Origin: Candidatus Parcubacteria bacterium
GTDB taxonomy: Bacteria > Patescibacteriota > Minisyncoccia > Phycocordibacterales > Zambryskibacteraceae
Direction: 5' to 3'
Assembly: GCA_019661845.1 (NCBI GenBank)
Contig: JAIFWL010000009.1
Location: forward strand, 1 to 10,324
Length of the DNA stretch: 10,324 nt
Shown: positions 4,750-10,324 of the stretch, one piece after another
How positions within the stretch are numbered: the first letter of the stretch is position 1
Layout: every line of letters starts with the position of its first letter
Notes under the pieces: model-generated
What the model was told of the DNA's origin: nothing
The model's database searches: none
The model's input: the letters and a program-made list of their open reading frames with translations, nothing else
Position numbers and translations under genes: made by a program

Positions 4750-5100
4750 CTATTGCCAGAGAGGGTGTTGGGATTTTTTCTCCCGCTGTTTCCGGAGTTG
4801 CCTCAATTGCTTTATTACCCCACTCCACTCTGCATTGGTGTCGCAACGCTTACAGATACGAATGAGGGGTAGGCTGGCAAGCCACTCCTCTTCGATCTCT
4901 TGGTGGCAGCTAGCGCAGAAGCCGTACTGCCCGATCTCGAGTCGCAGAAGTGCATCGTCGAACCGCTTGAGCCTTTCGGCCTTTGGCTCCTGTAACGCTA
5001 TCTCCTCTTCTTTGTACCAAGAGTCCTCAGGTACTCCTTCCAACACTTCCCGTCGCCGAGCTTCGAGCATAACCCGAAGTCTTTCCTCTCGAGTACTCAT
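4750..5100 (-). CDS. TraR/DksA-type C4 zinc-finger protein
   Basis: A 116-residue protein with an N-terminal charged helical half (about 1-55, likely coiled coil) and a C4 zinc finger: Cys62, Cys65, Cys83 and Cys86 in YGFCASCHQEIEEEW...IRICKRC, preceded by the LLRLEIGQYG lead-in typical of DksA/TraR proteins. Members bind RNA polymerase through its secondary channel and adjust promoter response. The DxxDxA tip motif of E. coli DksA is not visible, so a ppGpp-linked role is uncertain. The ATG at 5098-5100 has the best Shine-Dalgarno of the window (GGAGG at 5105-5109, spacing 4). The gene is 42 bases after map, has its own promoter-like pair and ends in a strong terminator, so it can be expressed apart from the ribosomal operon. 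Confidence 0.88.
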   Translation of the reverse strand: MSTREERLRVMLEARRREVLEGVPEDSWYKEEEIALQEPKAERLKRFDDALLRLEIGQYGFCASCHQEIEEEWLASLPLIRICKRCDTNAEWSGVIKQLRQLRKQREKKSQHPLWQ

Positions 5101-5104
5101 ACAG

Positions 5105-5153
5105 CCTCCGGGTTTATCTAAATTTATTCTACTGCTTAAAGCTTATTTGCCAA
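5105..5153 (-). promoter_or_regulatory. Promoter and ribosome binding site of the TraR/DksA-like gene
   Basis: On the minus strand, TTGGCA (5148-5153) lies 16 bp upstream of TAGAAT (5126-5131). GGAGG at 5105-5109 is four bases before the ATG. The -35 box overlaps the last codons of map. This allows expression independent of read-through from the spc operon. Confidence 0.55.
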
Positions 5154-5919
5154 GAGTGAGGACGAGGGGTCCTTCTTCAGTAATAGCAACCGTGTGTTCG
5201 AAGTGGGCACTCCTTGAACCATCCTTGGTACGGATAGTGTAGCCATCTCGGTCGAGCTTAATGTCGCCCTTACCCACATTTAACATGGGCTCGATAGCGA
5301 TAACCATGCCTGGCACAAGCTTCTCCCCTTGGCCCTTGTTGCCCATGTTTGGCACATACGGATCCTCATGGATGGCGAAGCCTACACCATGCCCTACCAG
5401 ATCCTTAGCGAGAGAGAAGGGACTTTCTTTTACTTTAGACGTAATGGCAGCCCCAATATCTCCAATGTGATTGCCGGGCTTTGCCGCGGCTATACCAGCC
5501 TCAAGAGCTCTCTTAGTAACATTCAATAATTCCCTCGACTCATCATCTATGGCACCTACTCCTACAGTAATAGCCGAGTCAGTAATGAGGCCCTTGTGGA
5601 TGAGCGAGAGGTCTATAGAAACAATATCTCCTTGATTTAAAACCTTCGGCACTTCGTTCGGAATACCATGAACAATCTCATCGTTGATAGATATACAAAG
5701 TGCCGCTGGGAAAGGCCTATCTGCACCACGTGGAGTGTAGCCCAAGTGAGCGGGCTTATCACCCTTCTCCCTTATGAGCCTCAAGGCCTCTTCCTCAAGA
5801 GTGAGGGTAGAAATGCCCGGTTCTACCATAGCCGCTAGAAGGCCCAAGATCTCAGCATGCCTCTCCCCTCCTTCACGAAGGGTTTTAATATCCGATTCTG
5901 TTTTAAGACGAATAGTCAT
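5143..5919 (-). CDS. map: Methionine aminopeptidase, type I
   Basis: A 258-residue type I enzyme of normal length that removes the N-terminal Met from nascent proteins in the cytoplasm. All five metal ligands are recognisable: Asp103 (SIDLSL), Asp114 (ITDSAIT), His177 (GHGVG), Glu210 (AIEPM) and Glu241 (FEHTV). The substrate-side histidines His84 (VHGIP) and His184 (IHEDP) are present too. There is no N-terminal zinc or SH3 extension. The ATG at 5917-5919 lies inside the end of adk, with a 17-base overlap, so translation is probably coupled. The order secY-adk-map is a classic tail of the spc operon. The TraR/DksA-like gene follows after 42 bases with its own promoter. Confidence 0.97.
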   Translation of the reverse strand: MTIRLKTESDIKTLREGGERHAEILGLLAAMVEPGISTLTLEEEALRLIREKGDKPAHLGYTPRGADRPFPAALCISINDEIVHGIPNEVPKVLNQGDIVSIDLSLIHKGLITDSAITVGVGAIDDESRELLNVTKRALEAGIAAAKPGNHIGDIGAAITSKVKESPFSLAKDLVGHGVGFAIHEDPYVPNMGNKGQGEKLVPGMVIAIEPMLNVGKGDIKLDRDGYTIRTKDGSRSAHFEHTVAITEEGPLVLTLGK

Positions 5920-6502
5920 GGGCGGCGATGATCTCGGCGTGCACAGCTTCTATACTCTGCTCGCCGTTTACCTCGAAGAAGCGATAATACGGGTTATCCT
6001 TGAAATATTCAATAGCGGGCACTACATCTTGTTCAAACCAGTCTAGACGCTTATCAATCTTCGCCAAGTTCACGTCGTCACTCCTCCCACGAGCAAGCAA
6101 GTGGGTCTCAGACCACTTCCTAGAAACATTTATATGAATGACGGTGGGCTTCTCCCTCTTGTAGAAGTTTAAGGCTGAGGTCATGAGCTTGGCTTCATTT
6201 ATAGAACGAGGTGAGCCGTCGAACATGAGGTGCATGTTGTCACTAAGTTCATTGATAAGTACGCTCCCCCAGAGCCAGCATGCCAGGAAGTCTGGCTGAC
6301 GCTCATCCTTGGCATATATTTGTTTAGAAATGAGGGATGAGTGATTCTCTCCCCGGATAAAACGGCGGAAGTGCTCACCGGATTCAATGTACAGAATCTG
6401 TCTACCCTCTTCATCGAACCGTGAGATAAGATTCTTCAGAAGTGCAGCTTGTGTGCCCTTACCACAGCCAGAACGACCGATGAAGATAATTGTGTTTAAC
6501 AC
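5903..6502 (-). CDS. adk: Adenylate kinase (divergent)
   Basis: A 199-residue P-loop nucleoside monophosphate kinase. The Walker A GRSGCGKGT spans residues 9-17. ESGEHFRRFI (40-49) takes the place of the AMP-site segment usually written SGDMLR. FDGSPRS (94-100) replaces the near-invariant DGFPR, with Phe changed to Ser. A short lid with LLARGRSDD (136-143) lacks the zinc-cysteine LID; Arg152 is a likely further phosphate-contact arginine. The enzyme converts ATP and AMP to 2 ADP. Its position between secY and map strongly supports adk, although the altered AMP-site motifs leave another NMP specificity possible. It starts at GTG (6500-6502), with no clear Shine-Dalgarno site, 55 bases after secY across a 7-bp tandem repeat, and overlaps map by 17 bases. 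Confidence 0.85.
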   Translation of the reverse strand: MLNTIIFIGRSGCGKGTQAALLKNLISRFDEEGRQILYIESGEHFRRFIRGENHSSLISKQIYAKDERQPDFLACWLWGSVLINELSDNMHLMFDGSPRSINEAKLMTSALNFYKREKPTVIHINVSRKWSETHLLARGRSDDVNLAKIDKRLDWFEQDVVPAIEYFKDNPYYRFFEVNGEQSIEAVHAEIIAAHDYSS

Positions 6503-6516
6503 ACAATTATTATAAG

Positions 6517-6544
6517 TCCTAAAGCCTAAATCCTAAACCCTAAA
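6517..6544. repeat. Degenerate 7-bp tandem repeat between secY and adk
   Basis: Four back-to-back copies of NCCTAAA (TCCTAAA, GCCTAAA, TCCTAAA, CCCTAAA) sit in the 55-base gap between the secY stop and the adk start. Only the first base varies. On the transcribed strand it reads TTTAGGN. It is not part of any coding frame I can support. Confidence 0.85.
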
Positions 6545-6557
6545 TAAATTACAAATT

Positions 6558-7829
6558 CTAATACTCCCTAGCAGAAAGTTGTGCATCCACCTTCTTCACC
6601 AAGTCTATAACAACGGATACGACGATGAGGAGCGCTGTGCCACCAATAGCAAGTGATTGGATACCAGTAAGGGCGCGGAGTACAAGAGGCAAGATCGCAA
6701 TAACACCAAGGAAGAGGGCCCCAACGAGAGTAAGTCGAGTAAGCACTCGGGAAATGTAATCTGCAGTTGAGAGGCCAGGACGCACACCAGGGATGAAGGC
6801 GCCAGACTTCTGCAAGTTCTCAGAGATCTGATCTGGATCGAAAGTTACTGCAGTGTAGAAATAGGTAAAGAGGACTACGAAGACGAAGTAAGCTGAGGTA
6901 TAGAATATTTGATTGGCCAAGAGATTAAGAGCGAAGGTTGATGCACTAGCAAGTACGGCCACACTCGACTTGGCCAAGAGTTGGAAGATCATTTGTGGGA
7001 AGAGGAGTATCGAGAGGGCGAAGATAATAGGAATAACTCCCGCTTGGTTTAAGCGAAGTGGCAAGTAAGTAGATAAGCCACCATAGCTCTTACCACCTCT
7101 CACCTGTTTAGCATAAGTAATAGGGATGGGTCTCTCTGCTTCCGTCACTACCACTACTCCGAAGATAACTACAAGAGCCACCACTAGACCTACTAGGTAA
7201 ATCGGAATATCAGCTTGGGTAAAGGTAAGTGCTAACTGGCTAGCCCCTCTTGGTAGACGTGACACAATACCAGCAAAGATGATGAGCGAGACTCCATTGC
7301 CAATACCAAACTCAGTAATAAGTTCACCAACCCATACGAGGAGGAGTGAACCAGCCACAATGATAAGGATATCGGTAGCCAATACTCCGAGAGGAAGAGC
7401 GCCTAGCACTCCCTGACCCTGAAGAAGCTTAATGAAGGCATAACCCTGAACGATAGCGAGAGGTACAGTAAGAAGCCTCGAATACTGTGCAAAGCGCTTA
7501 CGACCAGCCTCACCTTCCTCTTGATACATGGCCTTCAACTTAGGCGACATGACAGTAAGAAGCTGCATGATGATAGAACCCGTAATGTAAGGGCCCACAC
7601 CAAGCATGATGATCGAGAGATTGGAAAGACCACCTCCAGAGAAAATATTTAAAAGATTCAGGAATTCACTCCCAGCGAAGAGACTTTGCAAGCGCGCCGC
7701 ATCAATACCTGGGATAGGGATAATCGCGAAGAGTTGTGTAAGAGCAAGAAGACCAAGAGTAAATAAAATTCTACCTCGGAGCTGTCTGTCTCCGAATATG
7801 AGTCCCAATTTCTCACTGACTTTAGACAT
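6558..7829 (-). CDS. secY: Preprotein translocase subunit SecY
   Basis: A 423-residue channel subunit of the Sec translocon with about ten membrane helices. Marks in order: helix 1 at about 22-40 ending FAIIPIPGID; a plug region around 60-70 (LNIFSGGGLSN); IIMLGVGPYITGSIIMQLL in helix 2 (the first SecY signature); TEAERPIPITYAKQ in the cytosolic loop; RLNQAGVIPIIFA before helix 7; and the ribosome- and SecA-facing loop GAFIPGVRPGLSTADYI with the conserved Arg. Length is close to the family norm. The ATG at 7827-7829 begins 18 bases after the rplO stop. Both flanking gaps carry 7-bp tandem repeats. In this operon it supplies the export channel in step with ribosomal protein synthesis. Confidence 0.98.
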   Translation of the reverse strand: MSKVSEKLGLIFGDRQLRGRILFTLGLLALTQLFAIIPIPGIDAARLQSLFAGSEFLNLLNIFSGGGLSNLSIIMLGVGPYITGSIIMQLLTVMSPKLKAMYQEEGEAGRKRFAQYSRLLTVPLAIVQGYAFIKLLQGQGVLGALPLGVLATDILIIVAGSLLLVWVGELITEFGIGNGVSLIIFAGIVSRLPRGASQLALTFTQADIPIYLVGLVVALVVIFGVVVVTEAERPIPITYAKQVRGGKSYGGLSTYLPLRLNQAGVIPIIFALSILLFPQMIFQLLAKSSVAVLASASTFALNLLANQIFYTSAYFVFVVLFTYFYTAVTFDPDQISENLQKSGAFIPGVRPGLSTADYISRVLTRLTLVGALFLGVIAILPLVLRALTGIQSLAIGGTALLIVVSVVIDLVKKVDAQLSAREY

Positions 7830-7834
7830 AGTAT

Positions 7835-7869
7835 TAGCTTACAGCCTTTAGCTCTTAGCTTGTAGCTTT
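7835..7869. repeat. Degenerate 7-bp tandem repeat over the rplO 3' end
   Basis: Five consecutive heptamers are variants of TAGCTTN (TAGCTTA, CAGCCTT, TAGCTCT, TAGCTTG, TAGCTTT). The array fills the gap upstream of secY and runs into the last codons of rplO, where it encodes the end of KKLQAKS and supplies the stop codon. The unit differs from the one on the other side of secY, but the period is the same. Confidence 0.8.
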
Positions 7870-8120
7870 TTACTCGAGAGGTGTGCCTTCAATGCTTCGC
7901 CCTTAAGCGGAGTTTGGAAGGAGCGTAGCCCAGCCTTACCGCGACCACGGAGTTTCGGCACTCGCTTGATGAAGTCACGGAGTTCAGGACGCTTCTTGTG
8001 ACCAGCACGCGCGTTCTGACCCTTGGTACCTCGACCAGAGGTCTTGCCACGAGTACCGCCACGACCAACAAGCTTCTTCTTCTTGTTTGGAGTCTTTCTA
8101 GTAAGAGTGTGGAATTGCAT
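7848..8120 (-). CDS. rplO: 50S ribosomal protein uL15, short form without C-terminal domain
   Basis: The N-terminal half of uL15 is clear: MQFHTLTRKT, then the glycine/arginine-rich rRNA-binding tail VGRGGTRGKTSGRGTKGQNARAG (about 18-40), and IKRVPKLRGRGK (51-62). The protein then ends after KGEALKAHLSSKKLQAKS, 90 residues in all, where uL15 proteins are normally about 140-150. The C-terminal globular domain with its VKILGxG and SxxA signatures is missing, and only 18 bases separate the stop from secY, so there is no room for it. The last codons lie in a 7-bp tandem repeat. The start is ATG at 8118-8120, one base after rpsE; a longer in-frame start at 8156 would add 12 residues unlike the family. 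It may still serve as a reduced uL15, or be a truncation by deletion. Confidence 0.88.
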   Translation of the reverse strand: MQFHTLTRKTPNKKKKLVGRGGTRGKTSGRGTKGQNARAGHKKRPELRDFIKRVPKLRGRGKAGLRSFQTPLKGEALKAHLSSKKLQAKS

Positions 8121-8121
8121 G

Positions 8122-8736
8122 TTATTTATCGTAAGAGCGAAGCTTGGTACCCTCAAGTTGCTTAAGTGCCTTCACTGCAGCATAAGCGTTGTTTGCATGG
8201 TTCTTACTTCTTGAAAGAAGCTTAGCACCAATCTCCTTAAGACCAGCGAGCTCAAGCACAGTACGAACTGAGGATCCTGCGAGGACACCCTTGCCCTTAG
8301 CTGGGCGAATCTTTACCCAAGAGGAAGCGTACTTGGCCTCAACGTCGTGAGGGATCGACATAGTCTTCGTAGTATTTACCGTAATCATATTCTTCCTCGC
8401 ATCGCGGAAGGCCTTCTCAATAGCGAGAGGAGTGTCAGTGGCCTTGCCCTGACCTACACCTACCATACCCTTCCTATTACCAGCTACAATAGCAACCGAG
8501 AAGCTGAAGCGTCGACCTCCAGCCATCACACGAGTCACACGGCGAAGGCTTACGATCTTCTGATCGAACTCTGGCTTAGCTCTTTCACCTCTCCTTTGTG
8601 CAGGGCGTCGACCTCGGCCACCTCTATCTCTCCCGCCTCTGTCACCTCTGTCATTCCTTTCAACACGAGCAGGAGCAACCGGAGTAGCTACTTCGGTAGT
8701 CTTAACCTCTTCAGTTGTTATTACTTGTTCTTCCAT
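8122..8736 (-). CDS. rpsE: 30S ribosomal protein uS5 with Arg/Gly-rich N-terminal extension
   Basis: A 204-residue uS5. The core begins near residue 56: FDQKIVSLRRVTRVMAGGRR, then FSFSVAIVAGNRKGMVGVGQGKA in the dsRNA-binding-like domain, and the C-terminal domain with KGVLAGSSVRTVLELAGL and KNHANNAYAAVKAL. In front lies an extension of about 55 residues: an acidic/Thr-rich head (MEEQVITTEEVKTTE) followed by an RG-rich stretch (about residues 24-52, with DRGDRGGRDRGGRGRR). Similar extensions are known in some CPR uS5; its role is unknown. uS5 sits at the mRNA entry side of 30S and affects decoding accuracy. It starts 3 bases after rplR and ends one base before rplO, with no rpmD gene in between. 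Confidence 0.97.
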   Translation of the reverse strand: MEEQVITTEEVKTTEVATPVAPARVERNDRGDRGGRDRGGRGRRPAQRRGERAKPEFDQKIVSLRRVTRVMAGGRRFSFSVAIVAGNRKGMVGVGQGKATDTPLAIEKAFRDARKNMITVNTTKTMSIPHDVEAKYASSWVKIRPAKGKGVLAGSSVRTVLELAGLKEIGAKLLSRSKNHANNAYAAVKALKQLEGTKLRSYDK

Positions 8737-8739
8737 GTT

Positions 8740-9057
8740 TTAAAATTTTAATCCTCCCTCACGAGCACTCTCGGCGAGAGCACGAACCTTGCCAGTGTAA
8801 ATGTAGCCTCCTCGGTCGAAGACCACTGCCTCAATCTTGTTGGCTAGAGCACCCTTAGCAATCTCACTCCCAACCTTGGTAGCGTCACTACCATTAGCAC
8901 TAGCCAAGGTTCTTCCTGAGACATCATCAATGAGCTGCGCGTAGATAGCAGTGTTTGATTTGAAGACAGAGAGACGTGGTCTTGAAGCTGTACCACTGAT
9001 CGTGGTGCGGATCCTCTTCCTCTTCCTATCTCGAGCTGATTGTTTGGTTAATGACAT
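8740..9057 (-). CDS. rplR: 50S ribosomal protein uL18
   Basis: A 105-residue uL18, a 5S rRNA-binding protein, slightly shorter than the usual ~117. Typical features: the basic start [27 protein letters not shown], then [17 protein letters not shown], and a conserved C-terminal half with [29 protein letters not shown]. The ATG at 9055-9057 is 22 bases after rplF. The stop is three bases before rpsE, consistent with coupled translation in the spc operon. Confidence 0.97.
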   Translation of the reverse strand: MSLTKQSARDRKRKRIRTTISGTASRPRLSVFKSNTAIYAQLIDDVSGRTLASANGSDATKVGSEIAKGALANKIEAVVFDRGGYIYTGKVRALAESAREGGLKF

Positions 9058-9079
9058 ACAGGTTTATTAGGTAGAAGTA

Positions 9080-9613
9080 TTATGTAGTTTTCTTACCCTG
9101 CTTCCTTCTAATCACTTCGTCATCATAGCGCATACCCTTACCCTTGTAAGGCTCAGGCTTCTTCAATGAACGGAGCTTAGCAGCGAAGAATCCTACCATC
9201 TCCTTGTCTGAGCCAGAGATCACTATGTTGTTCTTCTCTGCAGTAACCTTGAGCCCTGCTGGGATGTCTACGACGACAGGGTGAGAGAAGCCGAGAGCAA
9301 GCTTGATCTTATCTCCAGTCACTTCAGACTTGTAACCAATACCTTCGAGGATGAGCTTCTTCTCAAAAGGCTTGTTTACTCCAGAAACCATATTGGAAAT
9401 GTGTGAAGCGTAAGTGCCCCAAAGCGCCTTGGACTCCAAGGTGTCCTTCTTAGGATGAAGAGTGATGTTGTTACCCTCAACCTTAATCTCAATCACAGGG
9501 TGGAGGGTTCTAGTGAGTTCACCAAGAGGACCCTTAACAGAAATAACGTTATCAGAAACTTTAAATTCTGTTTTCTCTGGGAGAGTTATGATTCTTTTAC
9601 CGATACGTGACAT
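9080..9613 (-). CDS. rplF: 50S ribosomal protein uL6
   Basis: A 177-residue uL6 of normal length. It begins MSRIGKRIITLPEK, carries ISVKGPLGELTRTLHP in the first domain, ALWGTYASHISNMVSGV between domains, and the family signature PEPYKGKGMRYDDEVIRRK near the C-terminus. It lies near the factor-binding site and sarcin-ricin loop on 50S. I chose the ATG at 9611-9613 because it gives the family's standard N-terminus; an in-frame start at 9655 would add 14 residues overlapping rpsH and unlike uL6. It follows rpsH after 10 bases. Confidence 0.97.
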   Translation of the reverse strand: MSRIGKRIITLPEKTEFKVSDNVISVKGPLGELTRTLHPVIEIKVEGNNITLHPKKDTLESKALWGTYASHISNMVSGVNKPFEKKLILEGIGYKSEVTGDKIKLALGFSHPVVVDIPAGLKVTAEKNNIVISGSDKEMVGFFAAKLRSLKKPEPYKGKGMRYDDEVIRRKQGKKTT

Positions 9614-9623
9614 ATAGATATTT

Positions 9624-10010
9624 TTACCAGATTGCGAAGAGCGCTTCCCCGCCAAGCTTAGCGGCCTTGGCCTTCTTGCCGGTCATCACTCCAGCTGAAG
9701 TGGAGACAATGAGTGAGCCGTAGCCATTCTTCACCGCACGCATTTCAGTAGACTTCTTATAAACTCGCTTGGAAGGCTTCGAGATACGCTGTACTCCCTT
9801 AACTCTTGAGACACGATTCTCAACCAAGAGGTCGATCTTTAGAACCTTCTTCCCCTTCTCACTCCTCTCTTCTGCATCCTTGATATAGCCTTCAGACTTC
9901 AAAACGTCTGCAATAGAATGTTTCAACTTAGAATAAGGTACGGAGGTAGAGTCCTTACGAGCAAGGCCTGCGTTCTTAATATTGATGATGAGATTTGAGA
10001 TTTGATCCAT
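9624..10010 (-). CDS. rpsH: 30S ribosomal protein uS8
   Basis: A 128-residue uS8 with normal length. Typical features: MDQISNLIINIKNAGLARK at the N-terminus, PYSKLKHSIADVLKSEGYI, and the C-terminal signature SLIVSTSAGVMTGKKAKAAKLGGEALFAIW. It is a primary 16S rRNA-binding protein (helix 21) and in E. coli also the repressor of the spc operon, acting at the rplE start; whether that holds here cannot be seen, since the rplE start is outside the window. The ATG at 10008-10010 is four bases after the rpsN stop. Confidence 0.97.
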   Translation of the reverse strand: MDQISNLIINIKNAGLARKDSTSVPYSKLKHSIADVLKSEGYIKDAEERSEKGKKVLKIDLLVENRVSRVKGVQRISKPSKRVYKKSTEMRAVKNGYGSLIVSTSAGVMTGKKAKAAKLGGEALFAIW

Positions 10011-10014
10011 ATGA

Positions 10015-10200
10015 TTACCAAGAAGACTTCTTCACCCCAGGAATCTTGCCTTCATTAGCAAGTTCGCGGAAGCAGATACGGCAGAGATCGAAGTCACGCA
10101 TATAACCACGCTTTCTACCACAGCGAAAACATCGGTTAGTAGCCCGAGTAGAAAACTTGGGCTTCTTCCTACTCCTAGCGATTACTGATGTTTTGGCCAT
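10015..10200 (-). CDS. rpsN: 30S ribosomal protein uS14, zinc-binding (type Z)
   Basis: A 61-residue uS14 of the short zinc-ribbon type. Four cysteines are in place: Cys24 and Cys27 ([11 protein letters not shown]), Cys40 and Cys43 ([10 protein letters not shown]). The end [11 protein letters not shown] is the usual type-Z C-terminus. It binds 16S rRNA in the 30S head. The ATG at 10198-10200 has no Shine-Dalgarno but lies directly after a short hairpin with a U-rich tail. The 79-base gap to rplE is unusually long for this otherwise tightly packed operon. Confidence 0.97.
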   Translation of the reverse strand: MAKTSVIARSRKKPKFSTRATNRCFRCGRKRGYMRDFDLCRICFRELANEGKIPGVKKSSW

Positions 10201-10208
10201 ATTTAAAC

Positions 10209-10238
10209 AAAAAGGCTTAAAAGCCGTTGCGACAGCTT
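10209..10238 (-). other. Two competing hairpins in the rplE-rpsN gap, attenuator-like
   Basis: In minus-strand RNA a 7-bp stem AAGCUGU/ACGGCUU (10238-10232 with 10227-10221, loop CGCA) shares its 3' arm with a shorter GGCU(U)/(A)AGCC stem (10225-10221 with 10218-10214), which is followed by UUUUUGUUU right up to rpsN. The two cannot form together. The layout is antiterminator/terminator-like, but the second stem is short and its loop tight, so the call is weak. Confidence 0.35.
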
Positions 10239-10279
10239 AACATAAGGAAAAGGGAGATTCAAGAGGAGTGAAAAGGGCG

Positions 10280-10324
10280 TTATTTCTTAAACGGAAACCC
10301 TAGGTGAGTGAGCAGTTTGATCAC
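10280..10324 (-). CDS. rplE: 50S ribosomal protein uL5, C-terminal end (partial)
   Basis: The minus-strand frame entering from the right edge ends with TAA at 10280-10282. The last 14 residues, VIKLLTHLGFPFKK, match the usual uL5 end (LL..LG.PF+K). Gene order supports it, since rplE normally precedes rpsN in the spc operon. uL5 binds 5S rRNA in the central protuberance. The rest lies outside the window. Confidence 0.85.
   Translation of the reverse strand: MIKLLTHLGFPFKK

Noticed and set aside
4835..5242. 135-codon plus-strand open frame opposite the TraR/DksA-like gene and the end of map
   Set aside because: It runs antisense to two well-supported genes. Its Ser/Arg-rich composition reflects their codon use and no motif is visible.
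6517..6544. Telomere or CRISPR origin of the CCTAAA repeat
   Set aside because: Only four 7-bp copies occur, inside a bacterial operon gap. There are no spacers and no Cas genes.
9614..9655. Extended uL6 start overlapping rpsH
   Set aside because: uL6 proteins begin at MSRIGK; the extra 14 residues read the 3' end of rpsH in another frame.
1..10324. Recoded UGA (as in Gracilibacteria) or mobile-element signatures
   Set aside because: All supported genes end and read normally under the standard code. No transposase, integrase, attachment site or tRNA gene was seen.

Overview
The window looks like chromosomal core sequence from a bacterium of the Candidate Phyla Radiation (Patescibacteria), most likely in or near Parcubacteria. 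The evidence is compact ribosomal proteins, a spc-type ribosomal operon in which rpsE is followed directly by rplO with no rpmD (uL30) between them (uL30 loss is typical of CPR), the order secY-adk-map, a zinc-type uS14, few Shine-Dalgarno sites, and overlapping or abutting genes. The genetic code is standard, since no gene needs UGA to be read through; this argues against Gracilibacteria and Absconditabacteria. The placement is inference from gene content, not from a database search.

Left part (1-2002). The C-terminal end of an unrecognised plus-strand gene is followed by a GC-rich hairpin. A minus-strand pair comes next: a small Ser/Arg/Gly-rich ORF and a DUF1003 membrane protein. This pair diverges, from a shared 43-bp promoter region, from the plus-strand translation operon infC-rpmI-rplT (IF-3, bL35, bL20).

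Middle part (2004-5100, all minus strand). A four-TM membrane protein overlaps the start of a metallo-beta-lactamase/beta-CASP ribonuclease. Upstream of this pair, a 307-bp gap holds a well-formed transcription unit for a structured RNA: TATAAT box, about 160 nt with a closing stem, a large asymmetric bubble and a terminal arm, then an intrinsic terminator. It resembles 6S RNA in architecture and is the most interesting non-coding element here. Next come ndk (nucleoside diphosphate kinase with an internal insertion), a strong terminator, and a TraR/DksA-type zinc-finger gene with its own promoter and Shine-Dalgarno site.

Right part (5143-10324, all minus strand). This is the distal part of the spc operon. 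In transcription order it reads rplE (3' end only), rpsN, rpsH, rplF, rplR, rpsE, rplO, secY, adk, map. uL15 appears to be only 90 residues and lacks its usual C-terminal domain, and both gaps flanking secY carry degenerate 7-bp tandem repeats. Most of the window serves translation, protein export, N-terminal Met removal and nucleotide balance. The less ordinary items are the structured RNA, the short uL15, the period-7 repeats, the Arg/Gly/Ser-rich mini-protein and several hairpins placed just upstream of start codons.
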